Under the pieces are notes generated by a model, which ran no database searches, was not told the DNA's origin, and saw only the letters and a program-made list of their open reading frames with translations. The translations under genes were made by a program, and so were the position numbers. Of a DNA stretch of 64,000 nt, positions 11,501-26,500 are shown one piece after another. This DNA comes from Pectinophora gossypiella. Its lineage: Eukaryota; Arthropoda; Insecta; Lepidoptera; Gelechiidae. The DNA lies in the NCBI RefSeq assembly GCF_024362695.1, contig NC_065406.1, positions 9,982,001 to 10,046,000 on the forward strand. Direction: 5' to 3'. Every line of letters begins with the position of its first letter. Positions within the stretch are counted from its first letter, which is position 1.

Positions 11501-14500
11501 GGAGTAGTTGTAATATACACTTCTCATCAAAAAAATCGAAACACTTCCGTTTTCATTGTTTCTGTCCGAATTTAACACAAAAAAGAATTCATACGATGAA
11601 AAAAAATACATAAATGTATAGCTGGCAGTTTGGCCATTACAGTAATAAGCGAAAATTCTAAATTCAAAATTAGAATTTCATTTGTTTATCTTATAAACGA
11701 AATGAATCACTGTTTTGAGACAAATGTGTGTTTAGGGTTGGAGTACATTTAGCGTTTAAAAACTAAAAATTGGCGCCTATCCTTAAACTTTTTGTTTTTT
11801 ATTTCAATACTGTGACTTTGGGACGTCTGAAAAAAGGTTTTTTTTTCTAAAACGTATGGATACTTCGCCCACAGAAGCCGCCCAACTTGTGGCATTGCTG
11901 GATTCTGGCCTTAGTCAGCGTGTTGTGGCTGCAAGACTGCATCTAAGCCTGTCATCTGTTCATAGAGTCTATAAACGTTATCGGGAGACTTGTTTGTTCA
12001 CGCGCCGTTCAGGATCTGGCAGGAATCGGGTCACTTCTGAGCGAGATGATCGATTTATTGTAACAACTTCTTTAAGAAATCGACGCCTTAACGCTTTTCA
12101 ACTGCAGCAGCGGCTTCGTGTTGTACGAAGGGTGGCTGTAAGTGACTCTACAATTAGAAGAAGGTTGAAGGATCGTGGACTGGTACCGCATAAGCCAGCA
12201 AATGGGCCGAAATTAACTGCAGACCATCGAAGAGCGCGCCTTAACTTTGCACGTGAGCACCTAAATTGGTCATACCTACAGTGGAGCAAAGTTCTCTTTT
12301 CTGATGAGTGTAAAATTATGCTGTATGGTAACGACGGAAGGAACAAGGTCTACAGAAGAGACGGAGAACGCTATGCACAATGCTGCATTGAAGAAAAGGT
12401 CAGCTATGGTGGCGGTTCGTGGACGGTTTGGGGAGGAATCAGCGCCGACGGTAAGACAGAGCTTGCTTTCGTGTCTGGGCCACGTCTGCCTGCACTAAAC
12501 TGTCATCGGTACGTCGAAGAGTGTCTCGAGCCTCATGTGATGCTCTATGCACATTTTATTGGCAACGGCTTCATATTCATGCACGACAATGCTAGGGCTC
12601 ACACCGCGGGCGTCGTACGAGATTATCTTAACGAAGTCGATATCTCTATTATGGAATGGCCAGCAAGAAGCCCGGACATGAATCCCATTGAACATCTGTG
12701 GGATGAATTAAAGAGACGAATTCGAGCAAGAGATCCTGCCCCAGAAACACTTAGCCAGCTGCAAGATGCAATCCAAGAGGAATGGGACAATATACCACAG
12801 CATGTGATCGTGACTCTCATCCGATCGATGAAGAACCGTATGGAAGCAGTAATTAGAGCTCGGGGAGGGAATACAAGTTATTAAATAAACGTTTTTTAGC
12901 TTTTTTTTCATTTACGTGTGTTGTTTTATCCATTTCCTTTATACTCCATACGGAATAAAAATGACTCATTTAACAAAATACGAAACCTATGAAAAATTCA
13001 TTTAAATTTAGAACATTAACATTAAGATTTGATAAGCTCATATTACTCACTATTAAACGACATTTAACATTTATTCCTAAATGTACACATTTTTCTGATA
13101 ATCCTGACAAAACGTAAACTTGCAAGGTGTTTCGATTTTTTTGATGAGAAGTGTATAAGAGTGGTAAACTGCCCGCAAACATTATTTTCTTTAATAGCTA
13201 TTCCCATTAGATATGTTATTTTATTTCAGTTATGCCGGGGACTGTGACATATCCTTCGTCCTTCAACGCATTCGCGGTGGCATCAAAGATCTTCAGGTAA
13301 ACAATAGTTGTCGTGAGTGCATACATCGATATCGCAAAGCAAAAACCAATCCGTGCTGAATTTTGTTGAAGACCTGACAATACAAGAAAAAGCAAAAAAT
13401 ATAATAAAAAATGTCATATCAATGCCAATGAGGTCGCTCCAAGAAGCCCGTCATTAACAGTGGTCCAATATTGGTAACTTTACCCTAATTTCGCAATTCA
13501 ATGCGATAATTTAAGAAAGGTTCGTGTGGGGGCCATAGAAACCCTTGTTGATGCAACCGCTTTTTCTCCCAGATCCACGGCATGGTCCGCGTGGTGATGA
13601 AGCCGCTGATCAGCAAGATGCCGCTGGTGGGCGGGCTGCAGGTGTTCTTCCTCAACAACCCCAACATCGACTTCAACCTCGTCGGCGCCGCGGACGTGCT
13701 GGACATGCCCGGATTTAGGTAACATTTACAGACAAAGTTTTTAAGTTTCGCATTATAGCGTAGGTGCATAGGGCAGCTGTAAAAATAGTACATTGTCTTA
13801 GTATATCTCTTTTACACTAAGCTGTAAAGAGTATCTTTCTGTCCGGCTGTCGTAGGGCCCATACTAAGGCGCAAATAGTAGGTACAGTACTGTATTCGTA
13901 CATCATAAATCTCTGCTGACCACAGGCCTCCCCTCAATCAACCGGCGAGAATACTCGCTGCTCACGTGCGGGTTGGTGGAGGTGATTTTAAGGCTAATAG
14001 CCGACGGATTAAAGTGCCCTCCGAAACACGGAATCATCTTACTTTTTCGGACAATCAGATGATTCAAGCCTGCAAAGTCCTTGCCAAACAAAGGACAGTC
14101 TCACAAAGTGATTTCGACAATGTTTCCATCGGGAATCGAACCCGGACCTCCAGATCGTGAGCCTAACATTGTAACCACTAGAAAACGGAGGCTGTGTATT
14201 CATAAATTTTTGCTAAATTAATATAATTCAGTTTTGTATGAAACACCATTAGGTATGCTTGTTTTCTTGGTCAATATTGGTAAAGATCTATTTTGAATCA
14301 CTTGAATTTTGATCGCTTATTAAAAATGTATCCTGATAGAAGTCGATGAATTCTTTGACAGCCTGTCTGCTACATACCTATAAGTTCTGACTAGGCTATC
14401 ACTATTGCATGAAGTTATCAGCATGTGGCGTAAGAGGCTTTACATAGCATTCAAGTAATATTCTAGCTGTTTGTTTCAGCGACATCCTCCGGCGGTGCAT

Positions 14501-17500
14501 AGTGGAGCAGGTGGCCAAGATGATGGTGCTCCCCAACAAGTTGCCTATCAAACTCAGCAATGAGATACCCACTGTGGACCTGCGCATGCCCGAGCCTGAG
14601 GTAATACCGCTAATACAAACCCAAAAAAACCTTTGGAGAATGTAAGCAATTAACGAAGTTAGAAGCATATACAAAAATAAGTATTTAATAAAAAAAACAA
14701 TTGGGCAAATGTTTTTGCGTGTAGCTATGCTTGTAAATAAATCATTTTTTTCTTGTTACAGGGCGTTCTGAGAATTCATCTAGTCCAAGCACAAAATCTT
14801 ATGAAAAAGGATGTTTCCATGTTGGGTAAGTCTTGCTTTTGTTTAAAATCCTGAGTCAACCTTCTTTTTTTATTGTTATAGTGTAGAATTATATTCTCAA
14901 AGTCAAATTCTTTCGTCTCTCTTCTTCTAATGATTTTATCCCCCGTTGGGATGTGGGGGTTACTCGGGAGTAACAGGAGTAACAGATTTCCACTCCTCAC
15001 GATCTTTTGCAGCCTCTGTAGCTCCCATGACACGCCGAGAGTTTTTATTCCCGGTCAACCGAGTGTCGCCAGATCTCTTTGGGCCGCCCCTTTTGCGTTT
15101 TCCACGCGCACACCAGGTAGAGTTCGTTGGGACGGGTGTTCCCCAGGTCTTCTAAGGACATGACCAATCCACCGTCATTTCCGTCTAAATTATTTCGGCT
15201 ATGCTGAAAAACTAATCGTTTACTTTTTAAATGTGCAACGTAGGTAAGGGTAAGTCGGACCCGTACGCGATCATAACAGTGGGCGCGCAGCAGTGGAAGA
15301 CCAAACACATCGATAACGACGTCAACCCACGCTGGGAGTACTGGTGCGAGGTGAGAAAACACCCTTTGCTATCTCCTACTCTTTTTTACTCTACTTCTCT
15401 ATTATCTTTTTCTATCTTTAGTAGGTTGGTTAAACGTTATATTCTAAACATTTTTTAATAAATTATGTCTATGTAGTACTGATGAATTCGACTGGCTAGC
15501 TAACAGAGATGGCGCATTAAAAAAAGACGTTTTAGCCTTTATTTCTTAATATCAGAGATCATCAATGAAATTGATTAATTTGTATTGTTTGTAATTTAGA
15601 AAAGTATAAACCTTCTCTGTTAACTCGGCACATCAGTTTTTTTCTCTTTACAGTCTTAAGCACATCTAAACAAAGCTTACGATGTGCTCGCTTTTAGGTA
15701 TTTATTTAATCTGGTTTTGGTCCTCAGTGAGTATACTGCACAGTGCTCTGTTTGCTCTCATTTCTGGTCAAAACATTGGGCATGTTACACTCGCATTTGA
15801 ATTTCTCAATGTGACGAGATTCGCAAGATACATTTGATGTACCATCATTTTCTTTTCAAAATTACGAATGATATTTTTTATTTGTATTGTAATGACAAGA
15901 CTGGACTATGATATTTCGATTTTGTAACTGGTAAGATTGTATTTTGGGGACGTTAGTTACATAAATCGTTCTGCCTTATTTAAATTCTCAACGTAATGAT
16001 ACTTATTCTAAGCGTGGCTATTTGAATTTTACATATACCTATAATAATTGACATTAAATATGTGAAAAGATAATAATATTAATAAATAGTCTTGTTATTA
16101 CAAGTGTAAGAAACCAGTCATGAGGAATGAGCATGAGCATAATCCAATGCACCAGTGGTAACCAGCAATAGTGTTCGTAACATTCATAATATTTTCTTTA
16201 GTTATAGTTTTCATTGTATTTCCGTTACTTTTTATCGACATATTTCTATAAATCAAATATCGATTTCTTAGAATACAACCAAAATAAAATGCTACGAACA
16301 CAAGTGCTAAGAGCGTTTACAATTCTATTTTGTGATTTGTCTTTGTAAATAACAAACATTTATAGATTTTCATATGTGTTAATATGACGAATTGTAAGCT
16401 TTCTTCGGACTTACGTTTTAACATCTCCCTAAATTACTTAAATAAATTATTTTCGAATGTGGTTTTCCGGTGATTTTTTTAACTTTCCAAATACAACTAA
16501 AACTACTTTTTTAAGGGGTTATTTGGTTTTTCGTCTAACTCTAAATACGTATAGAAATTTTTAAATTAATAAATGCTTGTAGTTAAACAGCCACTATCGC
16601 TTTCAAGCAAGCGAGTCGCGGATCGCGTACTCGAGGCGTGAGTGAAGACAATAGGTGTGAATTTGATTTTGTTTTCCTATTATGTTTGCGTGGCCGCGTG
16701 GGGCAGGCGCGTATAATGTCAGTGGGGCAGGCGTTGGAGGTGGAAGTGTTCGACAAGGACGAGGGCAACAACGACGATAAGCTCGGCAGGTAAGTACTAC
16801 GAGCACACTCTTCCTTTTCATTACAATAATGCAAAAAAACTCTTTAAAGTCTTAAAGCAATGTACAGATTATTTAGTACACCTCTTATTGCGCGATCCTG
16901 GTGCAGAAAAAACTCCAACCACACGGTTTTTAAAACAAAGGAATTTGATTACTGTATGTCATGATTTAGAGTCCTGTTACATGATTTTATAATAGGTTTT
17001 TTTAATACTTATTTTACTTTTCTTGAAAGCTTTTTCTCTTATCAAAAAATTGAGACGAGAATGTGCAAGTGGTAAATCAAGAAAAGAGACTTTTTTTGCA
17101 TTATCGCGGTGATGAGGAAGCATCGAGTTTAAGGCCACATGGGGGTGGACAGCGGCGGGCAGCGGGCGGAGCTTGCGTGTTAACACAGGAAACACTAGAT
17201 ATGCACAGGGCAATGGTATCAGTAGGCGCTGTATATCAACTCATGCTTACACTTACATGTATATTCCATGCATTACCATTAACGCGGAAATGAGATGATG
17301 TACCAAGATAAATGCTGAGTTTTCAGAACATCCGGGCTTGCAATGGAGAGAACAAATCATACCCGTGTGGTTGCCCATATAACACAGATTTTCATAAACA
17401 TCTAAAAAGCATCTTGGAATTCATTATAATGTGCAAAAAGTGTATCATCTCATATCAAGACCACAATATTTTAAACCGCTTTTACGCCTAGTTTATGCAC

Positions 17501-20500
17501 TTTGTTGAAAGATATCCTAGACGCTAATCGGTGAAGGTAAGTCGTAGAATATTTTTTTATTTTATACTTCACGTGTTTTGTGTAAATTCTGCATTTGTAA
17601 AGTTGTAGTGTTACAATAATATTAGCTAGAAATAATCAACATTACGCGTTTGATTTTTAAATAAACAACACAGTGATACAATATTTGTCAGCAATGTCGA
17701 TAGGTGTGTTCAAATTTCATACTACAAAATTATTTTTTATAGGAATGGACAGAATGTTTTGAGCCTGTCAAAGTATTCTATATAGGTTTGGCAATGGTGA
17801 TTAATGTTGTGATTTGTCCGAAGGCGATAATAAGTTCACGGGAGAGCCAGACGTTGCAGTGCGAGCTGTGGGACTGGGACCCGGGAATGGGAATACAGAA
17901 CGATGATTATCTCGGCAGGTCCGTCTAGCCACCAGTACCCCCGTTTAATATTTACTTCGTAACATGATTTTTATTATCACCTCTAGTGCCCATTTTAGTG
18001 ACATGTGTCGTCATTCATTGATGCGTACGTACATAGTGTCGAAGAAATTCCACTTGTCTTTAAAACAAAAATGCGTTACACTTTCATGTCTAGTTCATAA
18101 AATCATCAGTCCTTTCCAAACTTTTAATTTAGTGGTGTGATAATAAAATTCATAAATTTTTCGGGTCCTAACGTTTTTATTTGGCTAATTCGGTGTGATT
18201 TATGTGGCGTTCTGTTTTATTTAGATCTAATCGGGCCAAATCTAGGGGAACCGTAGGTATCTACATCGAGTTGTACATATTGGGAACACGAAATTATACA
18301 TACACTAACTTATATTTTTGCGAGACTAAAACTGTATTATATGCGTTGTATAATATTGTGTGGTTGAGTAGCAGTACACTAACGAGGGGTGTTGAGTAGT
18401 AAATGTGTGTGTGTATATTTGAGCTTTATGTGGTGGGTTGTGCAGTCAATGCTGGTGTGCAGTGAGACGCGCTTGGTGATCAAGCTATACGACTGGGACC
18501 GCGCGGGGCGAGATGAGAAACTTGGCAGGTCTGTCTCTGCCAACAACTACACATTACTGTATATATGTCTTCACTGTTACTCTCTGAGGCGTAGACTAGC
18601 CGTTTGCTGGACCAGATACGTAGCCAATAACTTCAGCGGCGCTTCACATTTAAAGACATTTGTAAAAGACATTTCTAGCTTTTTCTTAGTACACAACATA
18701 GCTATAGATAGGTACGCTGAGCTTTTTGCATATATATATATAAGAGTACATAAACTAACGCCCACTATCTCTATTAGGGTGTGCGGGGTGAACCATGAAC
18801 TATATGGTCATAGCAAACATTTTTCGAAAGAGATTCGTGCAAGTTTGAACTTCGAGCCTATGTGAAGTGCCGGATTTACCCACACAATTGACACACTTCT
18901 TCATCTATCATGTGGGTTGTGAGGTGGATTACCAACCCCATCAACCCTGGCGTCAGGGTTACTATTGAGCCGCCAGGCCCCTAACATGGCTCATGTAACG
19001 ACTACTTACTTACATCAGTAAGTAGTAACCGGGACCAACAGCTTAACGTGCTTTCCGAAGCACGGATCATCTTACTTTCAGACAATCAGGTCTCACAAAG
19101 TGATTTTTGTGATATGTCCCCAACGGGATTTGAACCCGGGATCTCCGAATCGTGAGCCCAACGCTCAAACCACTGGACCTTATATTGTGCGGGCGTTATA
19201 TTGACACACTCATTCAGCGGATATCAATTTTACCATTTCATAGTCCTTTAACACTTACCTTAGTTTTCATATTCAGAATACACTCGTCCCCAATTGGTTA
19301 CGACTCTGAGTCCAAAAGGCAAAGCTGTATGCAACAGCATTCACTCTTACTAGGCTGTACTCTACTGTACATATCACATCAACTCCACAGAGCGCCATCA
19401 CTGCACTGCAGCTTGGCATTGACTGCCTCCTGAACACATGTATCTACTTCTAATACGAACTAATATGTCGTATTATATTACTAACATGTAACATGAAAAT
19501 ATTGGGAAAGTAAGCGATACCTTATAACGATCATGTGGATATGTTATTATATATTATTATATTATTAACTAACAAAATAGCACGCGGAATGCACAATTTT
19601 AATATAACATTACTTTTTATATTATCATCTGATATTATATTAAAGTTTACATAAAATGTTTCCACCGCTTTATTTAATATTTTCTTTTAACACTACAAAA
19701 TCGTAAACACTTTCATTTAGAAATACACCATTTTCAGCCGTCGTTAGATAGATAAATATCTTGTAGATGATTTCTCTAACAAGGATACAAAAGGAAGTTA
19801 TTCAATTACTAATTTGCCAAATGTGTTTAATTTTGATGTACGTGTGTATTTGCTTGACTCGCATCGTTTATATCACATATATTACACTAAAGCATTAACT
19901 AACTTACTTAACTCGCTTAAAATGCTTTATAAAACAAGTGGACTGATTCGAACTTAAAATAAAATATATTAACATGGATAGTTAAAAAATGTACTAAGCC
20001 TACTAGTTAATATTTAATTCCAATTTCAGATGCTCACTAGATATATCGCAAGTTGTTAAAGCTGGCCGCTTAGACACGGTAAGTAATACATTTTAGATTA
20101 CACTTATTTACTTTTTATAACGACACAAGTTAACAGAGACTACCATTAAATTCATAAATACATTGTTAACTCATGGCTATTTCCCACCGGGATAAGCAGA
20201 GACTACGGAATTCCATTTGCTTCGATCCTTAAAAAAAAACAATAAACCCAATGGTGCTAATTCCTGTAAATACCATCTAATTTTATTTTAAGTTATATCT
20301 GTCATTTTCTTATCCGCCGAAAAGGAAAGGGACGGGTAATCGACAAGCATAAAATTTATGGAACACACGTCAATTTTAAGCACAAATCTAAACCAACCGT
20401 CTAAAAATTTTACATCTGTCAATAACCCGACACAGTTAAGTAGACAGCACGTCAAACGGATTGCATACCAGCGACGTACCTTTTGATTCGCCCGGGTTAT

Positions 20501-23500
20501 TCATTCATTTACTCATTCTTCCTAAAATTAAGAGCTGTGAATCATCCGTCCCTTTCCTTTTCGACGGATATGAAAAAGACGGATATAACTTAAAATAAAA
20601 TTAGGCGGTGTCTGCAGGAATCGGGGCCAATATGTATCTATGATGGAATGTCTTACATAAACTATTATTTCCAGTGGCAAACCCTTCAGCAAGCGAAGCA
20701 CGGCAAGGTGCACCTGCGTCTGTCGTGGCACCGGCTTTCTTCTGATGTTTTGGATCTCAGTCACGTAAGATGATGATTTGTATTTAAATGACATCATAAT
20801 AGTCAGAGGTACATCCAAGAGGTACCCATGCCTCACCGAGCTATTGTAAAATAGTCACATATTCTCAAGCTCTACTATTACCTATTATTTGATGTTTGTG
20901 CGTGTCTCATGTTTTTTGTCGATCTTTGATCTACATTTTGTATTGCAGGCATTAACAGAAACGCAACTGGTCAAGAATGGTGAGCTCAGCTCCGCAGTAC
21001 TATCGGTGTACATAGATTCCTGCAAGAAGTTACCCGTGAGTTTGAAATAGTCATATTTCGAAAATGTTCTCTTCTAGTATGTATTGGTACTTCTAGTGTA
21101 CTCTGTAACATATTTTGTTCCTAGAATGCGCGTGCGTCGTCCAAACCGGACCCGTACCTGACGGTGACGCTCGGTAAGAAGACAGAGAACACCGCGGTAC
21201 AGATGCGCACCGACGACCCCGTCTACGAGATCGGCTACTCGTTCCTCGTGCAGAACCCCGAGATTGACCTGCTCGAAGTCCAGGTCAGCATAAACGCCTA
21301 TTTCGCACAGGGTTAATACAGAGACTACTATACAATTCTATTTGCTTCGATCGCGACACACTTCTCTTGCTTCCTCGAACGTGATACCAAAAATGCTCTT
21401 GGCAGTTCTAGGGGGGTTAAAATGGCCACATCTAAGCAATTCATCTAAGAAAGCAATATTGCTTTTTGACATTTGCGCAAAAGTAAGTGCGCAATGCAAA
21501 CAAATGTCAAATAGCAATATTGTTTTCTTAATGATTTGCTTCTATGTAGCCATTTTAACTCCCCAGTTGTGCTCAGTTGTGTGTTAATGAGGTGGAGGGA
21601 TGACATATTGAATGTCTTTGGTCCAAAATAGAGCAGAGGCGTCTACTGTATATTCTAATATACAAGGCCGACGCATACACCTTATTGGCCGAAGAAAGCT
21701 AAAGAAGAAGGTTTCAAACCACAACTGACAAATAACTAGGAGTAATGTAATTTACCAGGTGTTGGACCAGAAGACGGGTAGCCAGCTAGGCCAGCTGACG
21801 TACTCGGTGGCGTCGCTGCTGCGGCAGAAGGACCTCAGCATGATCACGCAACCCATCATGCTGCAGAAGTCCGGACCCGAGTCCAAGATCATCATGTCCT
21901 GCCAACTGAGGGTTAGTGAGGTTTTTGTTGGTATCAAGCTGTACAGATCTTCGTGAATTCCAGGATTTGTGCCGTTTCTTAATCTTAACAAAAGCATTAT
22001 AAAATGACGTCTTAAGATGTCCTTAAGAATTGTTAAGTTAAATTAAAACAATATCTAACAGTAAATTTATAATGGGCTTTAGGAATATTATTCTGTATCA
22101 TATATATTATGCTTTAGGGCAATTTACTTAGATGCCTTAGTTAATTTATTATCGTTAGATATTGAAAGAGGCTGTGAAAGAGGATTACGCCGATGAGGAA
22201 GATCTGCCGCCTGCTCCGAGCAACTCCGCCCCCGCCGCCGCGCCCGCTGCCCCGCCCGCGCCCGCAGATGCTGTCAACGGCAACCTCACCGATACTGCCT
22301 CTAACGTATCAGGTACAGCACAAACTCGTCATTCATTCGTCAGTTCATTTTAAAGTAATGCTAATGATAATTTCGTTTAGGACGACCGTGTTTTCGCACG
22401 ATTCGATTCATGAGTACCTATATGTAGAGAGCAAAAGTGCAGTCACTGAGTCCAGCGAATTATTTGTAAACAGTGGTGAAATTATGAACCATTAGTTGTC
22501 ATAATTATAAAATGTATGTTTTTATAAGTGTTTTTGGTCTATTACAGAAACATGTAACCAGGAGGTCTTAAGTGCAACCAGTTAATTTATTACTTTGCAA
22601 GAAACTGATTGGACTTTTACACCTTATCTTACAAAACTCTTTTCTCTTGACGACCAACCTGATTATCGTACTTTCATTCTCGTAGCTGGACGCTTGACAT
22701 TGTTCGTTCGTGTTCGTACTGTTATATGAGTTTTGAGATTTCGGTTTTTTAAAAAAAACTATTTTGAATTAAACTAAAAATTATATTTTACTTTGAATTT
22801 GGAATTGAAATACAGATTTGGAAAAAACATAAATTAGAATAGAGTTGTGTACCGCGTGGTGGATGGGATCAGACTGGCTAGATTGCGTGGGAAGAGGAGG
22901 CTAGGAGAATAAGGTACTGACTATTACAATTTAGATGAAATACAGAATTAGTGGTTTTTGGGTAAAGGTAAGCATTTCTACTAGCAATTGCATTCTATAA
23001 CAACTTCCCCCGGAAAGACTAAACTTACGCATTTTAAGAATGCGAAGTTTATGCTATTTTATCTATTAGGCATTATGATTACCCTACTTTAAGTCTGGGG
23101 TGTGAAGTTGAAGGTAATTCTGTGATTTCGATACTTTCAGGATTTTCAGGATTATTAAGATTTTCAGGTTTCGTGACGGGAGAGCGGCATAATTTACAAT
23201 ATTTTGATTTCAGCATAATGTAGATTACAATAAGAACAATACTTAATACGCTAATTACAGATAAAGTTGGATAAGTATAATATAGTGTTTCAGTAATGTT
23301 TGGCTGATTCTTTAGTGATTTCAATTCTGTGATTAAATCATCAGTTTTATGCTTTATTCCGGATAAACTGTCAATATTTAGTGATGTTAGGTTTACGTAT
23401 GTAATAGATGGTAATTGACTTTTATACTTATCCAAATTACAACAACTATCATTAATAATGTTAAAATCGGAATTTACCTCATTAACATAAATCTTAGAGC

Positions 23501-26500
23501 TAGACTTAGACAGTAATCGAATGTTTTTAAAATAAGCAATACAGTTATCAGGTAAGTTAAGAATACCAGTGCCGGATAAACTGAATTCTGATAAGTCTGT
23601 TTTGCATTCAATAGACAGTTTATTATTTTCAGATTGAACATACAACCATTTATCATCTTTGATTCTTTCCCAAATATTTATTTTACCGGTGAGAAATCTA
23701 GAATTACAAGATTTTGGCAATGACACTACAGATTTAGTTATTATCTCAAGTTCACAGTTAGAGCTAGTATCAACAGATGAATATTCATTTAGTTTGCTGC
23801 ATATGAACAACTGAGAGCCAATTTGTTTACACTGGTCCAATTGCGATAAGGTGCAATAGGATGTTTTGTCTTCGCTTATTGCAATGTATCTAGTTGTGGG
23901 GATTATCATTGCATATGAGCTGGGATTCTGCGAATCATGAGGTACAGGTAGCGGGATATTCTGATATAAATAATATTTCATGTGATGTACTAGTGGAACT
24001 TTGAATACAAATATGATTTTATTATCTACACTATAACAACTTAACTCTGAAATTATCATTATCTTATGTATACTATCTAATTCTATTTTTATAGGAAATT
24101 CCCTATATCTTGGTAAATTGTTTACACTATTAATTAACTCATTATATAATTGAGTTGGGTTTAAAATTGCGGGATATAACACGTTGCTTTTAGCAAATAA
24201 AATCGCGTTTAAAATATCATCTACCTTAAAGGAAAGGGTTAATAAACTAGTTTCAATTGTATTAATTATTTCGTTAATACTAAGCCTTACATTAAAAACA
24301 TCTGATATGATAGATAAGTTCTTAAGGTTCAAACTTAATTTTTCAACAGCGTCATTCAAACGCGCTTCATTGGTATTTATTGTGTTTATGGTTTCATTAA
24401 AATTAGAGATTGCTGACTTTGCTAGCAATATATTATCTTCTATAAGAGAAGTTAACCTTTCGCTTTTATTTTGTAAAGTTTGAAGAGCGCTGTTATATCT
24501 AATTGCATCGTCCTCGTCCATAGTTCCGAAAACATGTTTGAAAACTGTACCAACTCCAGCAAACCACGCAGCGCGTTTTGACCGTTTAGAAATAAGGTGT
24601 GATATAGCGACATTATCTCTCATAACGTCTTGATAACGAGATTGAAGTGGTTGTAACGAATTATGACATTCTATGTCTTCCAAAACTTCGTTCTGTTGAC
24701 ACAGAAAACGGCATGTACCAATAGCTGAATTAATATTTTGTAAATGCGGAAGTATAAAAGAAACATCCACAGGAATAAGTATGTTTAGATCTTCATTTGT
24801 GATTTTCATGTGTCCCATGGGGTTGAAATAAATTCCTGGGTTACTGTGTATGGGAGTGATGACGCTTCCATACGTGAGCGATATGGAGCTGGAAATAAAT
24901 AAGTAGAGTGTTATAACTAAAGTTGTAGTCTATACTATGTTAATACATACACGAGTAGGTATTATAGTTAAGCGGGTTTCACTTCGTCAAAGTGATGTCT
25001 CACGTGACGTCGGTTTATTAGAAGAGTCAAAGTATTGTTTGAATGGACCTTTATAATTTTGTATGGTCCTTTCCAAATAGGCGAGAGTGCCTTTCTTAGT
25101 CGCAGGTGATTCTTCAAATAGACAAGGTCACCTGTTTTGTAATTGGCTGGTCGAGAACGCTGATCATAATAATTCTTTGACTGTTCTTTGGATTTATTGA
25201 TGTTTTCAATGGCCTTGCCGCGTGAGAATTTGAGTCTGTGTTGGAGTCGTTTCACGTATTCTGGATAAGTCGTATCTGAGCGTAGTTCATAGATAGAGTC
25301 GGGAATATGGGGTTTGTGTCCAAAAAGGAGTTCGTAAGGGGTAAATTGTGTTGTCGTGTGAATGTTAGTGTTATATGCCAACATGGCGGTATACACGTAT
25401 ATGTGCCAGTTAGTTTGATTCTCGTTAACATATGATTTAAGGTATTCCTTAAGGGTTGAATGACTGCGCTCAAGTGCGCCTTGAGTTTGGGGATGGTAGG
25501 GAGATGACCATAGTTGTTTTATTTTCAGGAGATCGCAAGTTCTTTTGAATAATTCTGCGGTGAAGTTTGTACCCTGGTCGGTAAGTATAATTTTGGGAAT
25601 ACCAAATAGAGATATGAAATGAACTAAACATTCACATGTCTCTTCAGCAGTTGCATTTGAAATCGGGTATGCTACAGAGTATTTAGAAAGGTCATCTTGG
25701 AGAGTGAGTATGAATTTGAGTTTGTTAGTGCCGGCTTCTGGTAGGGGACCTACGATGTCAAGACTGATGCGTTCAAATGGACTAGTAGATGTTGTAGTTA
25801 TTTGCATAGGGGCCCTATTTGTTCTACGTAGAGCTTTGTTTATTTGGCATTCACTGCAATTTTTAACATAGTTTTCAACATCTGATCTCATATGTTTCCA
25901 TAAATATTTTTCTCTGATCCTATTATACATTTTCGTGGATCCAAGATGGCCAGCAATAGGAATGTCGTGATTTTCTTTAAGGATTTTTGGGATTTCACTA
26001 AGAACTGGATAGATTAAGGTGTTGTGGTGAATATTGACGGTGATGTTGGTGTTGTTAAAAAGGTAAAGTATGATATTGTAGATTCTGAGATAAGCGAGGT
26101 TTTCGAAGGGGTTCTTGAAATCGGATATGGCTATCTCAGTTACGTTTTCCTCGGATATTAACAATTCGTTTCTCAGATATTTTAGAGATTGGAATATATC
26201 AGAATAGGTAGTCTCATCAAAATGATGCACTTTAGTGAATAGGAAATGGAATATTTTGTTGTTTGTTTTTAGGATGTTGGATGTTTGTAGGGTTCTTTCT
26301 TTTTCCATGAATTCATTTGCGGCTTCGTGATTGGTAAGTATGTCCTCTACGTAAGGATTGCTTTCATCCATATCTACTGAGGTAGGTATTATGATAATTT
26401 TACATTTACTTTTCAGGAGTTCTTCGTTGTGTTCTATGATAGTGACGTTGGGAGTAAAAGATTTGTTATTTATTGCTTTTAGACATTTACTGTATGTGTC

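Noticed and set aside
11434..11508. tRNA gene on the minus strand
   Set aside because: The box A and box B match, but the stem does not continue as a tRNA and the sequence runs into a SINE body; the same applies at 19128-19175, 33270-33345 and 53018-53095.
18389..18865. 158-residue plus-strand frame as a separate gene
   Set aside because: Only the part 18446-18528 is coding in character (Esyt2 exon C); the rest is intron read-through past a splice donor.
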